DNA of 64,000 nucleotides from Gnetum montanum (lineage: Eukaryota > Streptophyta > Gnetopsida > Gnetales > Gnetaceae), in assembly GCA_015680685.1 (NCBI GenBank), contig MNCI01029993.1:108634-172633 (forward strand), written 5' to 3'. The translations under genes and the position numbers were made by a program. The notes beneath the pieces are model-generated. The model did no database searches. It saw only the letters and a list, made by a program, of their open reading frames with translations, and was not told where the DNA came from. Positions within the stretch are counted from its first letter, which is position 1. The number at the start of each line of letters is the position of its first letter. Below, one piece after another: positions 37,145 through 48,420 of the stretch.

Positions 37145-37929
37145 ACAGTTGATGGTAAAGTAAAATGGCGCAAGTTCACAACATTCATTAATATTGGGGC
37201 AACTGTTAATTTCACCCATCAAAAAATCATGGAAAACTAGGTTGAATCATTAAGGTCTTTCAAAATAGACACCATGAATAGAGTCCAGCATTTAAACAAG
37301 TTCACACTTGATGTGCCCATTCGGATCAATGATGTGCTTGTCGGTGAAATCAACTTTGTGAAAATTAGTGATGAAGGGTTCGAAATTAGGTTAGGCACTA
37401 ATTTCATGGATAATTTATCTCCTTATATAGTTGATAGAGATCTAATTGTCATGTCAATAGGAGATAGAAAGGTGACAATTCCTCGAATCCCTGCAGAATT
37501 AGGTAAGGCTCAGTTTGAACAAACTAGGTTCTACACTGATAATCTCTCTCTCAAGTAGATTATCAAAAATGAAGTTCAACAAGAAGAGAAAAGATTGAAG
37601 TATCAACAAGTTCAAAAGATATTAAAATGTCAAGGTATGTGCCTCAATGCCATTGAAGGAATACATGCATTATTGAAAAAATGTTGTTGTGAACATCCTT
37701 TAGAATTTCAATCAAAAGAAGGCCTAGTTGCATATATTCCTACAACTCATCCTATACTAGTTCAAAGTAAAACCATTTCAATGAAGTGACCTAAGGCTAA
37801 CCAAGTTGCCACAACCATTTCAATGAAGAATATGAAGACAAAACCAAGTCGCTATCTAGATGTAGCAAACCAAGTTGCAAAGTTTTTCCTAAAAGCTTTC
37901 CTAAGAAGACCCTCAAATTCTAGTTATTC
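37145..37929 (+). pseudogene. Aspartic protease of endogenous caulimovirid
   Basis: 37145-37230 reads KWRKFTTFINIGATVNF, the protease active-site block with D-[ST]-G changed to N-I-G. 37274-37558 continues with IRINDVLVGEINFVKISD and IRLGTNFMDNLSPYIVD, the usual C-terminal protease blocks. The Asp-to-Asn change alone would inactivate it. 37560-37929 links to RT and holds only short frames. Confidence 0.7.
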
Positions 37930-38569
37930 ATGTGTGTGTTTTATTGTTAGAAACCACACATGAATTAAAAGAGGAAAGGCAAGATATTCAAAGGACGGCA
38001 TTGAGAAAGATATTCAATAAGTTTGATTGCAAATCTAGATATCATCAAATAATGATAGCAGATTTAGATATTCATAAAATGACCTTTAGTACTCCAAGAG
38101 TACTATATGAATGGTTAGTAATGTCATTTGGGTTAAATAATGCCCTAGCATAATTTCAATGTAAAATGGATTTAGTTTTTGGAAGAGTAAAATATTTTGT
38201 TGCCAACTACATTGATGATTTCTTAATCTATTCAAATACCATTGAAGAGCATTATGATCATTTAAAACAATTTGCTGCATTATGTCTTGAGCATGAAATT
38301 GATCTCTCAACTAATCCAAAGAAGTTTCAAATCTATCAACAAGCAATTGATTTCTTGGAAATGGTTATAAAAGAAGGAAAGATTTATATGCAACCTCATG
38401 TGTTGTAGCAGATATCAAACTTTCTTGATAAGTTAGAATCCAAAGAGCAATGTATGAGATTTCTAGGATGTGTGAACTATGTGTCAAAACATATCTTACA
38501 ACTATCAGATAAAACTTCTCATCTTAGAAAATGCAAGAATTCTACTCCATTTCAGTGGTCTAGAGAAGT
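37930..38569 (+). pseudogene. Reverse transcriptase of endogenous caulimovirid, 5' part interrupted by a retrotransposon
   Basis: RT blocks in order are FDCKSRYHQIMIADLDIHKM, EWLVMSFGLNNALA, the catalytic YIDDFLIYSN (YIDD at 38208-38219) and FLGCVNYVSKHIL. TAA at 38151-38153 stands where Gln is expected, and TAG near 38406 is another break. The frame is cut at 38569 by a gypsy element, and RNase H resumes at 46809. No integrase follows, as expected for a pararetrovirus. Confidence 0.85.
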
Positions 38570-39359
38570 GATGAGTCGTCATTTAATGCACTGCGATATC
38601 GTGTACATGATATCGTAGTCTGTCTCCTCATCTATAAATAAGAGGAGTCCATTATCAGAAGAAAGTAAGTAGGAAGTAAGTCAATTTTAGTTTAAGTGTT
38701 TTAATTTCTTTCTCTCAACCCTTTTCCTCCTAGTGTATGCCTGCAGTGTGGTGATTGTAATTGTACGGCATCCTTTATTCAAGTGTGACATACCTGGACA
38801 CATACATGAGCGACAATAAAAATCGAGATTACTTCATCATTGTAGCATTCACTTAGTTTAATCATTTAATTAATTGTTATTTATTGCTTTCCTAGTTAAT
38901 CTCTTCTCACCCTTAAACTCATGTTAAAACACGGAATGAGTACGACTTGATTACGAGCACTTAAGTGTGACTACCTGGTAACCCAGTAGCGTACCTAGGA
39001 TCTATGCTTGGTAATCCCAGTGGTAGTCATGCATGAAGTCCAAGGTGTGTATGGATAATCGAGGAATGGATGCTCATCGCACTTAGGCTGGCTAGATTCC
39101 TTCTCACCCTTTCTCCCCTAGCTTAGTTAATATTATCTTCCACTACCTTCAGGAGTAGCATTAGGTTAGAAACACATCATACACCTCACTCTAGACTAAA
39201 CCATATGTGATAAAGCTAATACTAGTCTAGGTGGAAAGATATCGACCTAAGGCTAACTGTCTAGATGCCACAACTAGTCCGTCTATGGAGTTCGACTGAA
39301 TCACGCATGTAACGCTCGTATTCGTATGGTTGAGTGTAGGGGTACCTCACCACTCATCA
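38570..39359 (+). mobile_element. 5' LTR of the nested element
   Basis: 790 bp, TGATGAG...CATCA. It contains one GATATC palindrome unit (38595-38614) and a TATA box TATAAATA at 38633-38640. It is collinear with 45980-46808 but lacks about 39 bp of the palindrome block present there. Confidence 0.93.
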
Positions 39360-39360
39360 T

Positions 39361-39378
39361 TGGCACCGTTGTCGGGGA
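39361..39378 (+). promoter_or_regulatory. tRNA-Asp primer-binding site
   Basis: TGGCACCGTTGTCGGGGA is close to the complement of the tRNA-Asp 3' end (TGGCGCCGTTGCCGGGG), the usual primer of Athila/Tat-type elements. It starts one base after the LTR. Confidence 0.88.
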
Positions 39379-39506
39379 TGGTGCTAGTTATCTAGATTAG
39401 TTATATCATACAAGGTCGCTGTACAAGAATTAACGATATATCTTTTAGAAAAAAAATATATAATAATTATAAAAAAAAAGTCACATATAAATTCACACAT
39501 AACTTC

Positions 39507-40024
39507 NNNNNNNNNNNNNNNNNNNNNNNNNNNNNNNNNNNNNNNNNNNNNNNNNNNNNNNNNNNNNNNNNNNNNNNNNNNNNNNNNNNNNNNNNNNNNN
39601 NNNNNNNNNNNNNNNNNNNNNNNNNNNNNNNNNNNNNNNNNNNNNNNNNNNNNNNNNNNNNNNNNNNNNNNNNNNNNNNNNNNNNNNNNNNNNNNNNNNN
39701 NNNNNNNNNNNNNNNNNNNNNNNNNNNNNNNNNNNNNNNNNNNNNNNNNNNNNNNNNNNNNNNNNNNNNNNNNNNNNNNNNNNNNNNNNNNNNNNNNNNN
39801 NNNNNNNNNNNNNNNNNNNNNNNNNNNNNNNNNNNNNNNNNNNNNNNNNNNNNNNNNNNNNNNNNNNNNNNNNNNNNNNNNNNNNNNNNNNNNNNNNNNN
39901 NNNNNNNNNNNNNNNNNNNNNNNNNNNNNNNNNNNNNNNNNNNNNNNNNNNNNNNNNNNNNNNNNNNNNNNNNNNNNNNNNNNNNNNNNNNNNNNNNNNN
40001 NNNNNNNNNNNNNNNNNNNNNNNN
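39507..40024. other. Assembly gap of 518 N
   Basis: It hides the leader and the start of gag of the nested element. Long N-spanning reading frames over it have no meaning. Confidence 0.99.
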
Positions 40025-41095
40025 GAGGCAAAGATCAATAACATGTTGGAATGGACACATAAAAAGTGTGGAGAATTTATCAACATCATTGGAGATAGAG
40101 TTTTAACAACCCAAGAAGTAGGACAAAGTCTCAATAGACAATCGGAAAGAAGGGATAAGGAAAATAAGAGCTCAACTACCAATCATACATATGAATGCAA
40201 CATATGCCTATACGATCATCCCAAGGGCCAATGCCCAATCTTGTTACATTTATATGAACATTGGGAAAACACGTTACATCCAGAGTTCGTACAAAGATAC
40301 TGTGTTCGATCACAATGGCAACAATCCCAGTCGTGGGGGAAACCACCCCTAAACTGGAGACACCCTTTGTATCATCTGAACTCAAATGCTTATCTAGTTC
40401 AACATCCTGTTTCCCCAACTAGGTTAACATACTCTACCTCACCGCATTACTATTCTCCTCAATACTATCAACCCATGTCCACAACACAACCACCGCCTTG
40501 TGCACATTACATTGCTTCTAATTTCCAACATTCTCATCCTTTCCCTCCTTCTACATCACCATCAACTGTTCTTAAGGTGCCTGCACCATAGCAACAACCT
40601 CCGAATGCTACTTGTGCTACTATTTCCAACAGTAGTGAGAGGCGTCAGCAACATCAAAGGCATCCCTTCTTTAGAAATGACCCTAGGAAGGGACAACACA
40701 ATTCCAAGGCCACTACATCCTCCAACTTAGCACAAGTCCGAACCTGTGGTGCACCCTTATCTTTGAACCCAACGCCTCATGTAACTCTATCAGGGCCACC
40801 AACTCACACTCCAACAACAATATAGCCCAATGAACACAGGAATGGAGAGTGGAAACCCAATCCTTACATACCATCTTCCAATCACAAACATCATAGTGGG
40901 TCAACTCTTTACCCAAGAACCACATCTTACAAATTGCCCCACTATGCTTACTATAATCAGGTGTGTGAACCCCGATGGGGTAAATATGACCAAGTCCGAA
41001 TATTTCCAACATGCAAAGATCCTCATCTTCCATTTATTAATCCTTTCCATCCTCAATCCTTTAGTTATGGGGGATATCCCCCATTTTAATAACAA
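40025..41095 (+). pseudogene. Gag C-terminal part of the nested element
   Basis: 40043-40591 includes the zinc knuckle CNICLYDHPKGQC at 40196-40234 (C-x2-C-x3-H-x4-C), then a Pro/Tyr/Gln/Ser-rich tail. The reading continues in other frames to about 41095 with stops, mostly TAG at Gln-like positions. The knuckle resembles CKICQYDHPKEC of the element at the right edge (60989-61024), linking the two families. The N-terminal part is in the N gap. Confidence 0.7.
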
Positions 41096-41099
41096 GCAG

Positions 41100-42460
41100 G
41101 ATTAATAAATATTTTTCATTTTCTTAATTTTTCAATTTTTCTTTTCCAATTTTTCATTTTTCAACTTCTTGTTTTATCTTTTTTTCTTTTTGGTATTTTT
41201 GTCTTTTTACAAGTAATCTCGTCTACTAATAAAACATTCATGTGGATTGTTGGTTGAGGTGTGTTCTATGTTATCAAATCTTGAGTGATCAATTATTTGG
41301 ACAGTGAGCCCATTACACCCTCTCATCCATTCTACAAATAAGAGGTTCTATTCGATGGTACAATGATATTCTTGACATTCTTAAAACTTAAAATTAATTT
41401 TGTGTTCATTGTACCCAGAATGAAGAAGGATGGACCAAGAGGGTATGATTGGGGTGTGACATCAAGGGGACTTGCAAATTCTCTTTGGTGACGTCTGTGG
41501 GAGTTATCATGCAACGTGGTTATACTAAGATCCTTGTAGATCTAACAAAAAATGGGAGTAAGAGTAATCAAAAGGGCACTCAAATCCAATGTTGTTCTAG
41601 GGGGTTCCACTAGAAAGACATGCACCCATGCCTGAGGGTTGGCGGCTTCTCTGGATTCAGTATTCAAAAAAAAAAGAGAGAGAAAAGGAAGTGCTACAAA
41701 ACCAAAAATCACTCCTCCCTTGAGCAAAACGCCAAGTGATCGTATGCCTTGTTATTATGGTACTCTCATAGTTGCTCATCATGGGATGAAACAATGCAAT
41801 GTCACTTATTAGAGGAATGGACTTAGTCCTGATCTTGGAACGATGGGTTAATGACACATTAATCATGCTTTGCACGTAGGATTCATTGTGCCCTAGGTCA
41901 ATTACCTCATGTCTCAATCTCTACAATCCCTTTCTATAGTTCATCTCATCTCACTATTCATGTAATTGTAGTTCGTTTCGTGTGTAACATAGAATTCTTA
42001 CCTCATTCTGGTGATAATTACATGTGTGTGTTTTGTGGAATCAATGCAGATTACATTTAACCTTTCTAGTGCCCACGAACACTTCTAAGTGTGGTTACAC
42101 AAGGGAATTATAGGTTGAAACCTGCTTTGGGGAGGACCCACTTGTGTAATATTTTGTAATCTTCACTTATGACATAGCTCACACCCACCATTTCTTACCC
42201 TTAGCATATTTTTCAAATGATTTTCTTTCCCTACTACTATCCCTTTGAATAATAACGTTCCTATGTACCATTACATGACCTTTTTCTCTCACTTACCACC
42301 TTAGGTTTTATTGATCAATTATACCCACACATCATTATTCGTGCCTTTGCAACAAGCTAAATTACCTTAGAACCCCTTTACAAGAGCCCAATGTCCTAAG
42401 TTTATAACGTTGATTTCAAGAAAATCTTCAAAAATTTAGTATTTTTTTATCGTTGTGTCC
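41100..42460. other. Non-coding spacer of the nested element
   Basis: Starts with a T-rich tract (41105-41210). I find no protease, RT or integrase motif on either strand. It occupies the place where pol would be in an autonomous element. Confidence 0.65.
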
Positions 42461-42474
42461 AATATCACTAGGGT

Positions 42475-42565
42475 CGTGATATCGCGTATGCGATATCACG
42501 GTTGACGTTATATCACGTACGCAATGTATCGTATGCGATATCGCATCCCCTCCAACCTATATATA
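42475..42565 (+). promoter_or_regulatory. Internal promoter with GATATC palindromes and TATA box
   Basis: 42475-42500 is a palindrome with perfect 11-bp arms (CGTGATATCGC, GTAT, GCGATATCACG). A second, less regular unit follows to 42544, ending GCGATATCGC. The TATA box TATATATA is at 42558-42565, 15 nt after the last GATATC. The LTRs of this element and of the right-edge element have the same arrangement with 18 nt. It probably drives the downstream ORF. Confidence 0.7.
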
Positions 42566-42642
42566 GATGACCCCTCGTAACACTTAGCTTCATTTTTCAC
42601 ACATCACGTGGGGGAGTTTTTCAAATTTTTTCTCTACAACTT

Positions 42643-43042
42643 GTGAGTGTGACACCCTTGCTTTTCTACCTATATCTCGCTCCTTAGTACTTCGATTTTA
42701 ATTTCGTCTGAACCTACTTGAACCTAGAATGTTCAGCTTAGTCCTAGGGGAGGGACACCTACCAAATAATGCTTAAATTTTTGGAATTTATCATCACCCA
42801 AAGGACATTATCCAAGGTAATTAGCTATAATGTTTAGAATAATTGTGCCAAAAAATCATTCAATCCCTTTAGGTATACCGGGAAATTAAAATTGGAAACC
42901 ACCTAAGTAAAACAGACTCATTAATACAATCTTTCGAGCCATATCACATGGAGATAAAACAAATTAATTAATTAAGAAAAGCAGTAAGGTATAACTTAAC
43001 TTCAAAAAAAACCTTACTAATGCTTGACCCGTGTGATTGCAG
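42643..43042 (+). other. Candidate leader intron before the aORF
   Basis: The donor is GTGAGT at 42643. The acceptor is gtgattgcag ending at 43042, directly abutting an ATG at 43043. The intervening 400 bp is AT-rich with no coding signal. Splicing is inferred from the sites only. Confidence 0.5.
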
Positions 43043-45720
43043 ATGGCCTCGAAACATGGACAAAAGGAAGGTCCTGCTCAAGGTGGAAGCAAACGACCTA
43101 GGAGAGGTGAAGACAAGTCCCTGCTGGACAACATGCAAAATAGGAGGAACAATCGTTCAGTATTCATCAAGAGGACCCTCCTACCGTATAGTTTGGGCAG
43201 GCAGAAGGAGGAGCTGCTACAGCACCTGAACATGGACAACATCTTATGTTGCCCCAAGATTATGTTCAAGCCATCCACAAAAAGTCCACATTAGCTGCAG
43301 TGATTGTGGAATTAAACTTTAAATCTTTTATGAAGTTTGCTCCTGAGGCTGTTAGGGATCACCTCAAAGGATCTCCCTTATGGCCTACCCTCTCCGAAAG
43401 TGGTGCTTGGTACCTAGGGGGGACGTACCAATTCTAGCACAATAGAGAGCAAGGCACCACCATCAATATTTGTGGTGTGACAACCATTTCGGAAGTATTA
43501 AACCTTTCAAATATAGGACCCAAGGTTGCTTAGTTATCCACCCATTCAGACCTCGATGTGCGACGAGATTGGTTGCAAAGGGCGTATGGTAGAGATAGGA
43601 CATTTGGTGAGTTGACAACGGAGGAGAGGATCTACTTCAAAATTGGAACTTATCACCTCTTTCCCATGAAGGGCTTAAAAAGAATATCAATGTATGCAGT
43701 AAGAGGATGTGCAGTGCTGATGGAAAAGGTTAATGCTAACCTACCCCATCTATACTTAACGGAGATCCTGAAGTGGTTCGAGGAACAAAAGATAGGGAAG
43801 ATGGCGTTGCCCTTTCCCTACCTTATCAGGAAGCTATGCCGACATGCTGGTATTAGGGGGTACACCAACAATGTCCTCTGAAAAACCCAAAATGCTTCAT
43901 ATGCAAAATTATTAAAGCCACCAGCTGCAAGGAAAATCACTAGTGAGATGTTGGGGCCACAAGAACAAGAAGAACAGATGGTTGGACCAACTGCAACTCA
44001 ACTTGCAGGACCCAACCAACCTCCAAGTACAAAACCTAGCCAACAACAAGAAGCAAGGCCTAGCATGGGCCAGGATCAGCCATCACCGCCACAAGATTAC
44101 AGATCGTTGATGAGCCATCTCAGGGCCATCACCGAGACAATCAGTTGGGGAAGTCGTGATGATGCAAATCTCTTCGGCGTCATTGATGATGCTATACAGC
44201 CCACAGTTTCTTTGGATCATACAAGAGGTGAAGTGTCTATTCATACAGGAGGAGAGGAAAGTAGTTGGTCACAACAGATCTCAGGAAATGTGGTATCTTT
44301 CCAAGTGAAATTAGAAACTAGTGAAGGGGCCACTGTTGTGGTCATGCAACACCAAGATGCCATGGGAGCTACAGAAGTGCTCGTAGACCACATCAAAGAA
44401 TCGTTCAATGTACCTATTGTGCCACCAGCAGATCTCACAGGAGCACGAGATGCTCAAACTTTGGCCAGAACCTCAATGACTCCTACAAAACATGAGGATG
44501 CGCTTGATTGATTTTCTACAAACAGGAAAAGTAATGATGTCCCTGTTTGAAATCCCCCAGGATGTTATGGAAATTCAATCAGACCTCATTTCCACAAAGG
44601 GGAAGCTAGTTTTAATAGAAGTGAGGGTTGAGTATGCTAAAGTAGAGGTGCAGAAATTACAAGAGTAGCTCATGGCCCTACAAGTAGCACAGCGGGATCC
44701 GTTACAATTTGTTCCCGCAAACTAGCTAGACAATTTTAGAGCTGAGCAACTAACCAAGCTATTAACAGAGAATAAAAAGGTGGCTAAAGAAAAAGAGAAG
44801 GCTGTTTGGGATGCCTCTGCAGCACAGGTGCAAACTCATGCACTTCTCAAAGCACTCAACACCTTACAGGAGGAAAATAAACAGCTTGTTGCCAACAACC
44901 TACGGTTGACCTCTATGGAAAAGAAAAAGAATGTTCTTGAAGAACATTTTCATTAGTTGTGAAAATAATTCATCTGGGTCAACCAAGACATAAGTCATTT
45001 ATCCAAGGAGAATCGAACCCTCTCAATGGAAGAGGTACACAAAATTTGTCAAAAGACAGCTATTGAAATAAGCGCGTGGAAAAATGAGACTAAACGGCAT
45101 GAAAAGCTAAAGGAGCACTTCCGAGATTAGGTGGGGATGTACAAAAAAATCCTTGAGAAGGAGATCTATATGGCCAAGGCCCACATCAATGCTATCAGTG
45201 CTCAACACACTAATTGGTGGGCCATATTGAACACATATGCCTTTGCCCACCAAGCGGAAGTTAAGAACCAGGACCTGTAGATTCAGGATCTGATAGAATA
45301 CATGGAGTTGGCAAACCTATGGCATGCCAACCTTTCCATGTTAATAGCAGGGTGCCTAAGAACAGAGCTCGAGCAATAGGTAGCTACCACCTATGTCAAA
45401 TACGAAATAGAATTTGCAAAACACAAGAAGTTATTGGAAAAATTAGAGATCGTAAATTCTAAACTTGAGGTGGTAAAAGCAAGCTACCAAGGACAAAAAG
45501 TTGTCACAACAAATCTGGCTCAATGGCTTGTGGATTTCCAAGAATACAAAGATAAAGCCAGAGACTACGAAGAGGAACGTTGGGTATTTGCGGCTTGGTA
45601 TGTCAAGGCAAATCAAATGTTTCTGCAACTACCCTGCTAATGGGAGGTGCCAACTCCATCAAACATCAAAACATTAGCATGGATGGTACAAGACCCTCAG
45701 ACTGAGGAGGAGAAGCTCTA
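43043..45720 (+). pseudogene. Large additional ORF with 'plant transposon protein'-like and coiled-coil regions
   Basis: Starts MASKHGQKEGPAQGGSKRPR after the candidate splice acceptor. The N-terminal third (to about 43881) contains YGRDRTFGELTTEERIYF, YHLFPMKGLKRISMYAV and LPFPYLIRKLCRHAGI. This is reminiscent of the 'putative plant transposon protein' domain found in extra ORFs of Tat/Athila-type elements (recognised from memory, not searched). A Gln/Pro-rich linker (43960-44100) follows, then a long helical coiled-coil part to about 45720. Breaks: a frame shift near 43250, TAG at 43435-43437 and about 43531, TGA at 43879-43881 and 44509-44511, then further shifts. The general plan (folded N-terminal part, low-complexity linker, coiled-coil C-terminal part) resembles aORF-A and aORF-B, but here it is in sense orientation. 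Confidence 0.6.
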
Positions 45721-45979
45721 AGCCATACTCCAACACCATCAAGTCTTAAAACTTGGAGCACAAGAAAAAGGAAAAGCACCAATGGAGGACCCACCACCAC
45801 CAGGAACTACATGAGTTCCACAAATTTTGTAGTTGTAGCACATTCTTTGTGTTGTGTCTCATTTTTGTTTTCATTCCACACTGCGGCATAACCCCATTTT
45901 CACCATCCAATAATCCCATACCTATCCACTGTGTAATCATTGTAACTTGAGGATGAGTTTTCACTCAGTCATGGGGGCA

Positions 45980-46808
45980 TGATGAGTCACCATTTAGTGC
46001 ACTGCAATATCGCGTATGTGATATTGCAGCCTCGCCGCGATATCTTATACGTGATATCGTAGTCTGTCTCCTCATCTATAAATAAGAGTTAGTTATCAGA
46101 AGAAAGTAAGTAGGAAGTAAGTCAGTTTTAGTTTTAAGTGTTTTAATTTCTTTCTCTCAACCCTTTTCCTCCTAGTGTATGCCCGCAGTGTGGTGATTGT
46201 AATTGTACAACATCCTTTATTCGAGTTTGACGTACTTGGACACGCACATGACTAGCAATAAAGATCAAGATTACTTCATCATTGCAGCATTCACTTAGTT
46301 TAATCATTTAATTAATTGTTATTTACTGCTTTCCTAGTTAATCTCTTCTCACCCTTAAACTCATGTTAAAATGTGGAATGAGTATGACTTGATTACGAGC
46401 ACTTAAGTGTGACTACTTGGTAACCCAGTGGTGTACCTAGGATCTGTGCTTGGTAATCCCAATGGTAGTCATGCACGAAGTCCAAGGTGTATACAGATAA
46501 TTGAGGAATGGATGCTCATCACATCTAGGCTAGCTAGATTCCTTCTCACCCTTTCTCCCTTAGCTTAGTTAATAGTATCTTCCACTACCTTCAGGAGTAG
46601 CATTAGGTTAGAAACACATCATACACCTCACTCTGGACTAAACCATATGTGACAAAGCTAATACTAGTCCAGGTGGGAAGACAATGAACTACAACCTAAG
46701 GCTAACTGTCTAGATGCCACAACTAGTCTGTCTGCGGAGTTCGACCGGATTACAAGTGTAATGCTCGTATTTGTATGGTTGAGTGTAGGGGTACCTTGCC
46801 ACTCATCA
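45980..46808 (+). mobile_element. 3' LTR of the nested element
   Basis: 829 bp, TGATGAG...CATCA, preceded by the short purine run atggggGCA, a weak polypurine tract. It carries two palindrome units: 46002-46029 with perfect 10-bp arms CTGCAATATC / GATATTGCAG, and 46038-46059. The TATA box TATAAATA is at 46077-46084. It differs from the 5' LTR by scattered, mostly C/T and G/A, changes and by the extra palindrome unit, so the insertion is not recent. Confidence 0.93.
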
Positions 46809-47130
46809 AGAAGGAATGGATCAAGTCAGAAGATTAAAAAGAGAGTGTCAACAACTTCCTCCATTGGAACTAATGTTTAAAGGATCATTTATTTTAAATA
46901 CAAATGCAAGCTATGAAGCTTGGGGTGCAGTATTGCTGAGAGCTGGAGTTTCTAAAGATGATGAAAAGATTTGTTCATATGCCTCAAGGTGTTTTACAAA
47001 AAATGAGTTAAATTATTGGCCTGCAAAAAAGGAGATTTTAGCTCCATTAAAGGAGATTTTAGAACATCCTCCTTGGCAACATACTATATTCACAAGAAAT
47101 GGCAACATCACCATCAATTCTCCTTGAAGA
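46809..47130 (+). pseudogene. RNase H part of the endogenous caulimovirid, right side of the interruption
   Basis: Reads on from the target site as RNase H: FILNTNASYEAWGAVLL (the first catalytic Asp position reads Asn), ICSYASRCFTKNELNY and KKEILAPLKEI. The reading frame ends near 47127. The interruption and the N in place of D both argue against activity. Confidence 0.8.
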
Positions 47131-47744
47131 AATGTCCAAATTACTCAAGGCATGTCACGATTGCCAAAGGTCCTACATTAAAATGTGCAGTGTACATCAT
47201 GCCATCTTAAAGACACTTTAATAATTGTATGTTTTAGTCATTGTCAAAACTACTTTATGTCAATGTCTACTTTGTGTTAACATCAAAATAATAAAGCTTG
47301 AGCATATTCTATAGCCAAGCTCTAGTAGCTCCTCCCCTTCTCCCATCTATATAAGTATGTATCCTCTTATATTGTAATCATAATACATTCAAGGTTCAAT
47401 TACATTTGAAGCTTGAAGCAAAGCTAATGCTTTGGTTTCATTGGGACTACACATCTATGTTTGTGAAGTGTTCTTAAGTGAGTACAACCCTTATTTTATT
47501 TTAGTTGGCTAAAATAGACATGTTGCAGAGCGAACAGCATGTTAACATAACCATAAGTGGTTATGGTGCAATCTTTCAAGTATCCCATACCTCTGAAAGG
47601 CATTCACCAAAGCTTTAGCTTATGTCCATGTTTTCATTTTCATTATGGTGTTCTTAACTCCCTGAGAATTTCATGTCAAGCTAGATGAATTCATGGCCAT
47701 GAATCATCATGCTGGATCGTTTGTGGTGTTTCCTCAAAATGATA
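47131..47744 (+). promoter_or_regulatory. Intergenic region of the endogenous caulimovirid with 35S-like promoter
   Basis: Non-coding sequence after RNase H. TATA-type CTATATAAG lies at about 47348-47356, and AATAAA lies upstream near 47290. The layout (polymerase end, then TATA box, then a long leader) resembles the pregenomic-RNA promoter of caulimovirids. Promoter function is inferred. Confidence 0.5.
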
Positions 47745-48420
47745 GTAGTTTCGCTGATCTTGCTCGTTGCTGCACAAGCTAGGAATTTGACAAGCAAATG
47801 AATGTATTTACTCTTTGAAAATGTATTATATAGTTTAATTTTGGATAAAAATGTATAAATTTATCCCTTGTATACTAGGAGAATATGGAGCTTGAGGTTG
47901 TAAAATGTATATAAGTGAGTTAGGAAATTCTAAAATTCTAGCCCTACCTACCCATAATGCATTTGTTTTTCATGTAGCATCCATTTGGATGTTTTTGAAG
48001 ATTCTAGTTACATTATTGGTTTTGACAAATAAAAAATAAAAAACCTATTAATATACAAATATGTTAAGAAATTTGGAGGCTTCACAAAATAAGGTATCAT
48101 GGAAAGAAGTTTTGTTGCATAATTTTAGCTACCATCACAATAGGTGTTCAATGGAGTGGAGTATCCTAACAACCACGTGTTATCCACCAAAAATTGAACC
48201 ATGTCATTTCTACAAATTCAATTAAGAATAAATTAGCCAAAATTAAACACAAATAATTTGGCCTAGAGGCCACTACCAGTCATAGATCGGTAACGTAATA
48301 TTATATTGCATTAGTAATGGTACATGGGAGGGTGTGGGTAATGATAACACAATATAATATTGCATCTGTAACGGTACAGGGAAGGGTATGGGTAACGGTA
48401 ACACAATATAATATTATGTT
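47745..48420 (+). repeat. Right direct repeat flanking the endogenous pararetrovirus
   Basis: Same orientation and order as 32850-33479. Near its end, a block containing gtaacgg/ggtaatg..acaatataatattg is duplicated (about 48290-48420). It is not followed by a primer site or a second viral ORF, so the right edge of the integration lies at or near 48420. Confidence 0.8.

Larger units (their letters stand above)
38570..46808 (+). mobile_element. Non-autonomous Ty3/gypsy element (gag + aORF, no pol) nested in the pararetrovirus
   Basis: Bounded by LTRs (38570-39359 and 45980-46808) with TGATGAG...CATCA ends and flanked by a perfect 5-bp target-site duplication, AGAAG, at 38565-38569 and 46809-46813. 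Inside are the tRNA-Asp primer site, a gap of 518 N, a gag C-terminal remnant and a large sense-strand ORF with its own promoter. No protease, RT, RNase H or integrase sequence is present in the visible part. A gag-pol element would need several more kilobases than the gap can hide. It must have been mobilised in trans. Confidence 0.9.

Noticed and set aside
39384-40182. Three long minus-strand ORFs across the N gap
   Set aside because: They consist almost wholly of undetermined residues from the 518-N gap.
32850-48420. Interpreting the repeats flanking the pararetrovirus as true LTRs of a retrotransposon
   Set aside because: The repeats do not start TG or end CA, there is no polypurine tract before the right copy, and the coding order (movement-protein-like, no integrase) is that of a caulimovirid. 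Kept as quasi-terminal repeats or host duplication.
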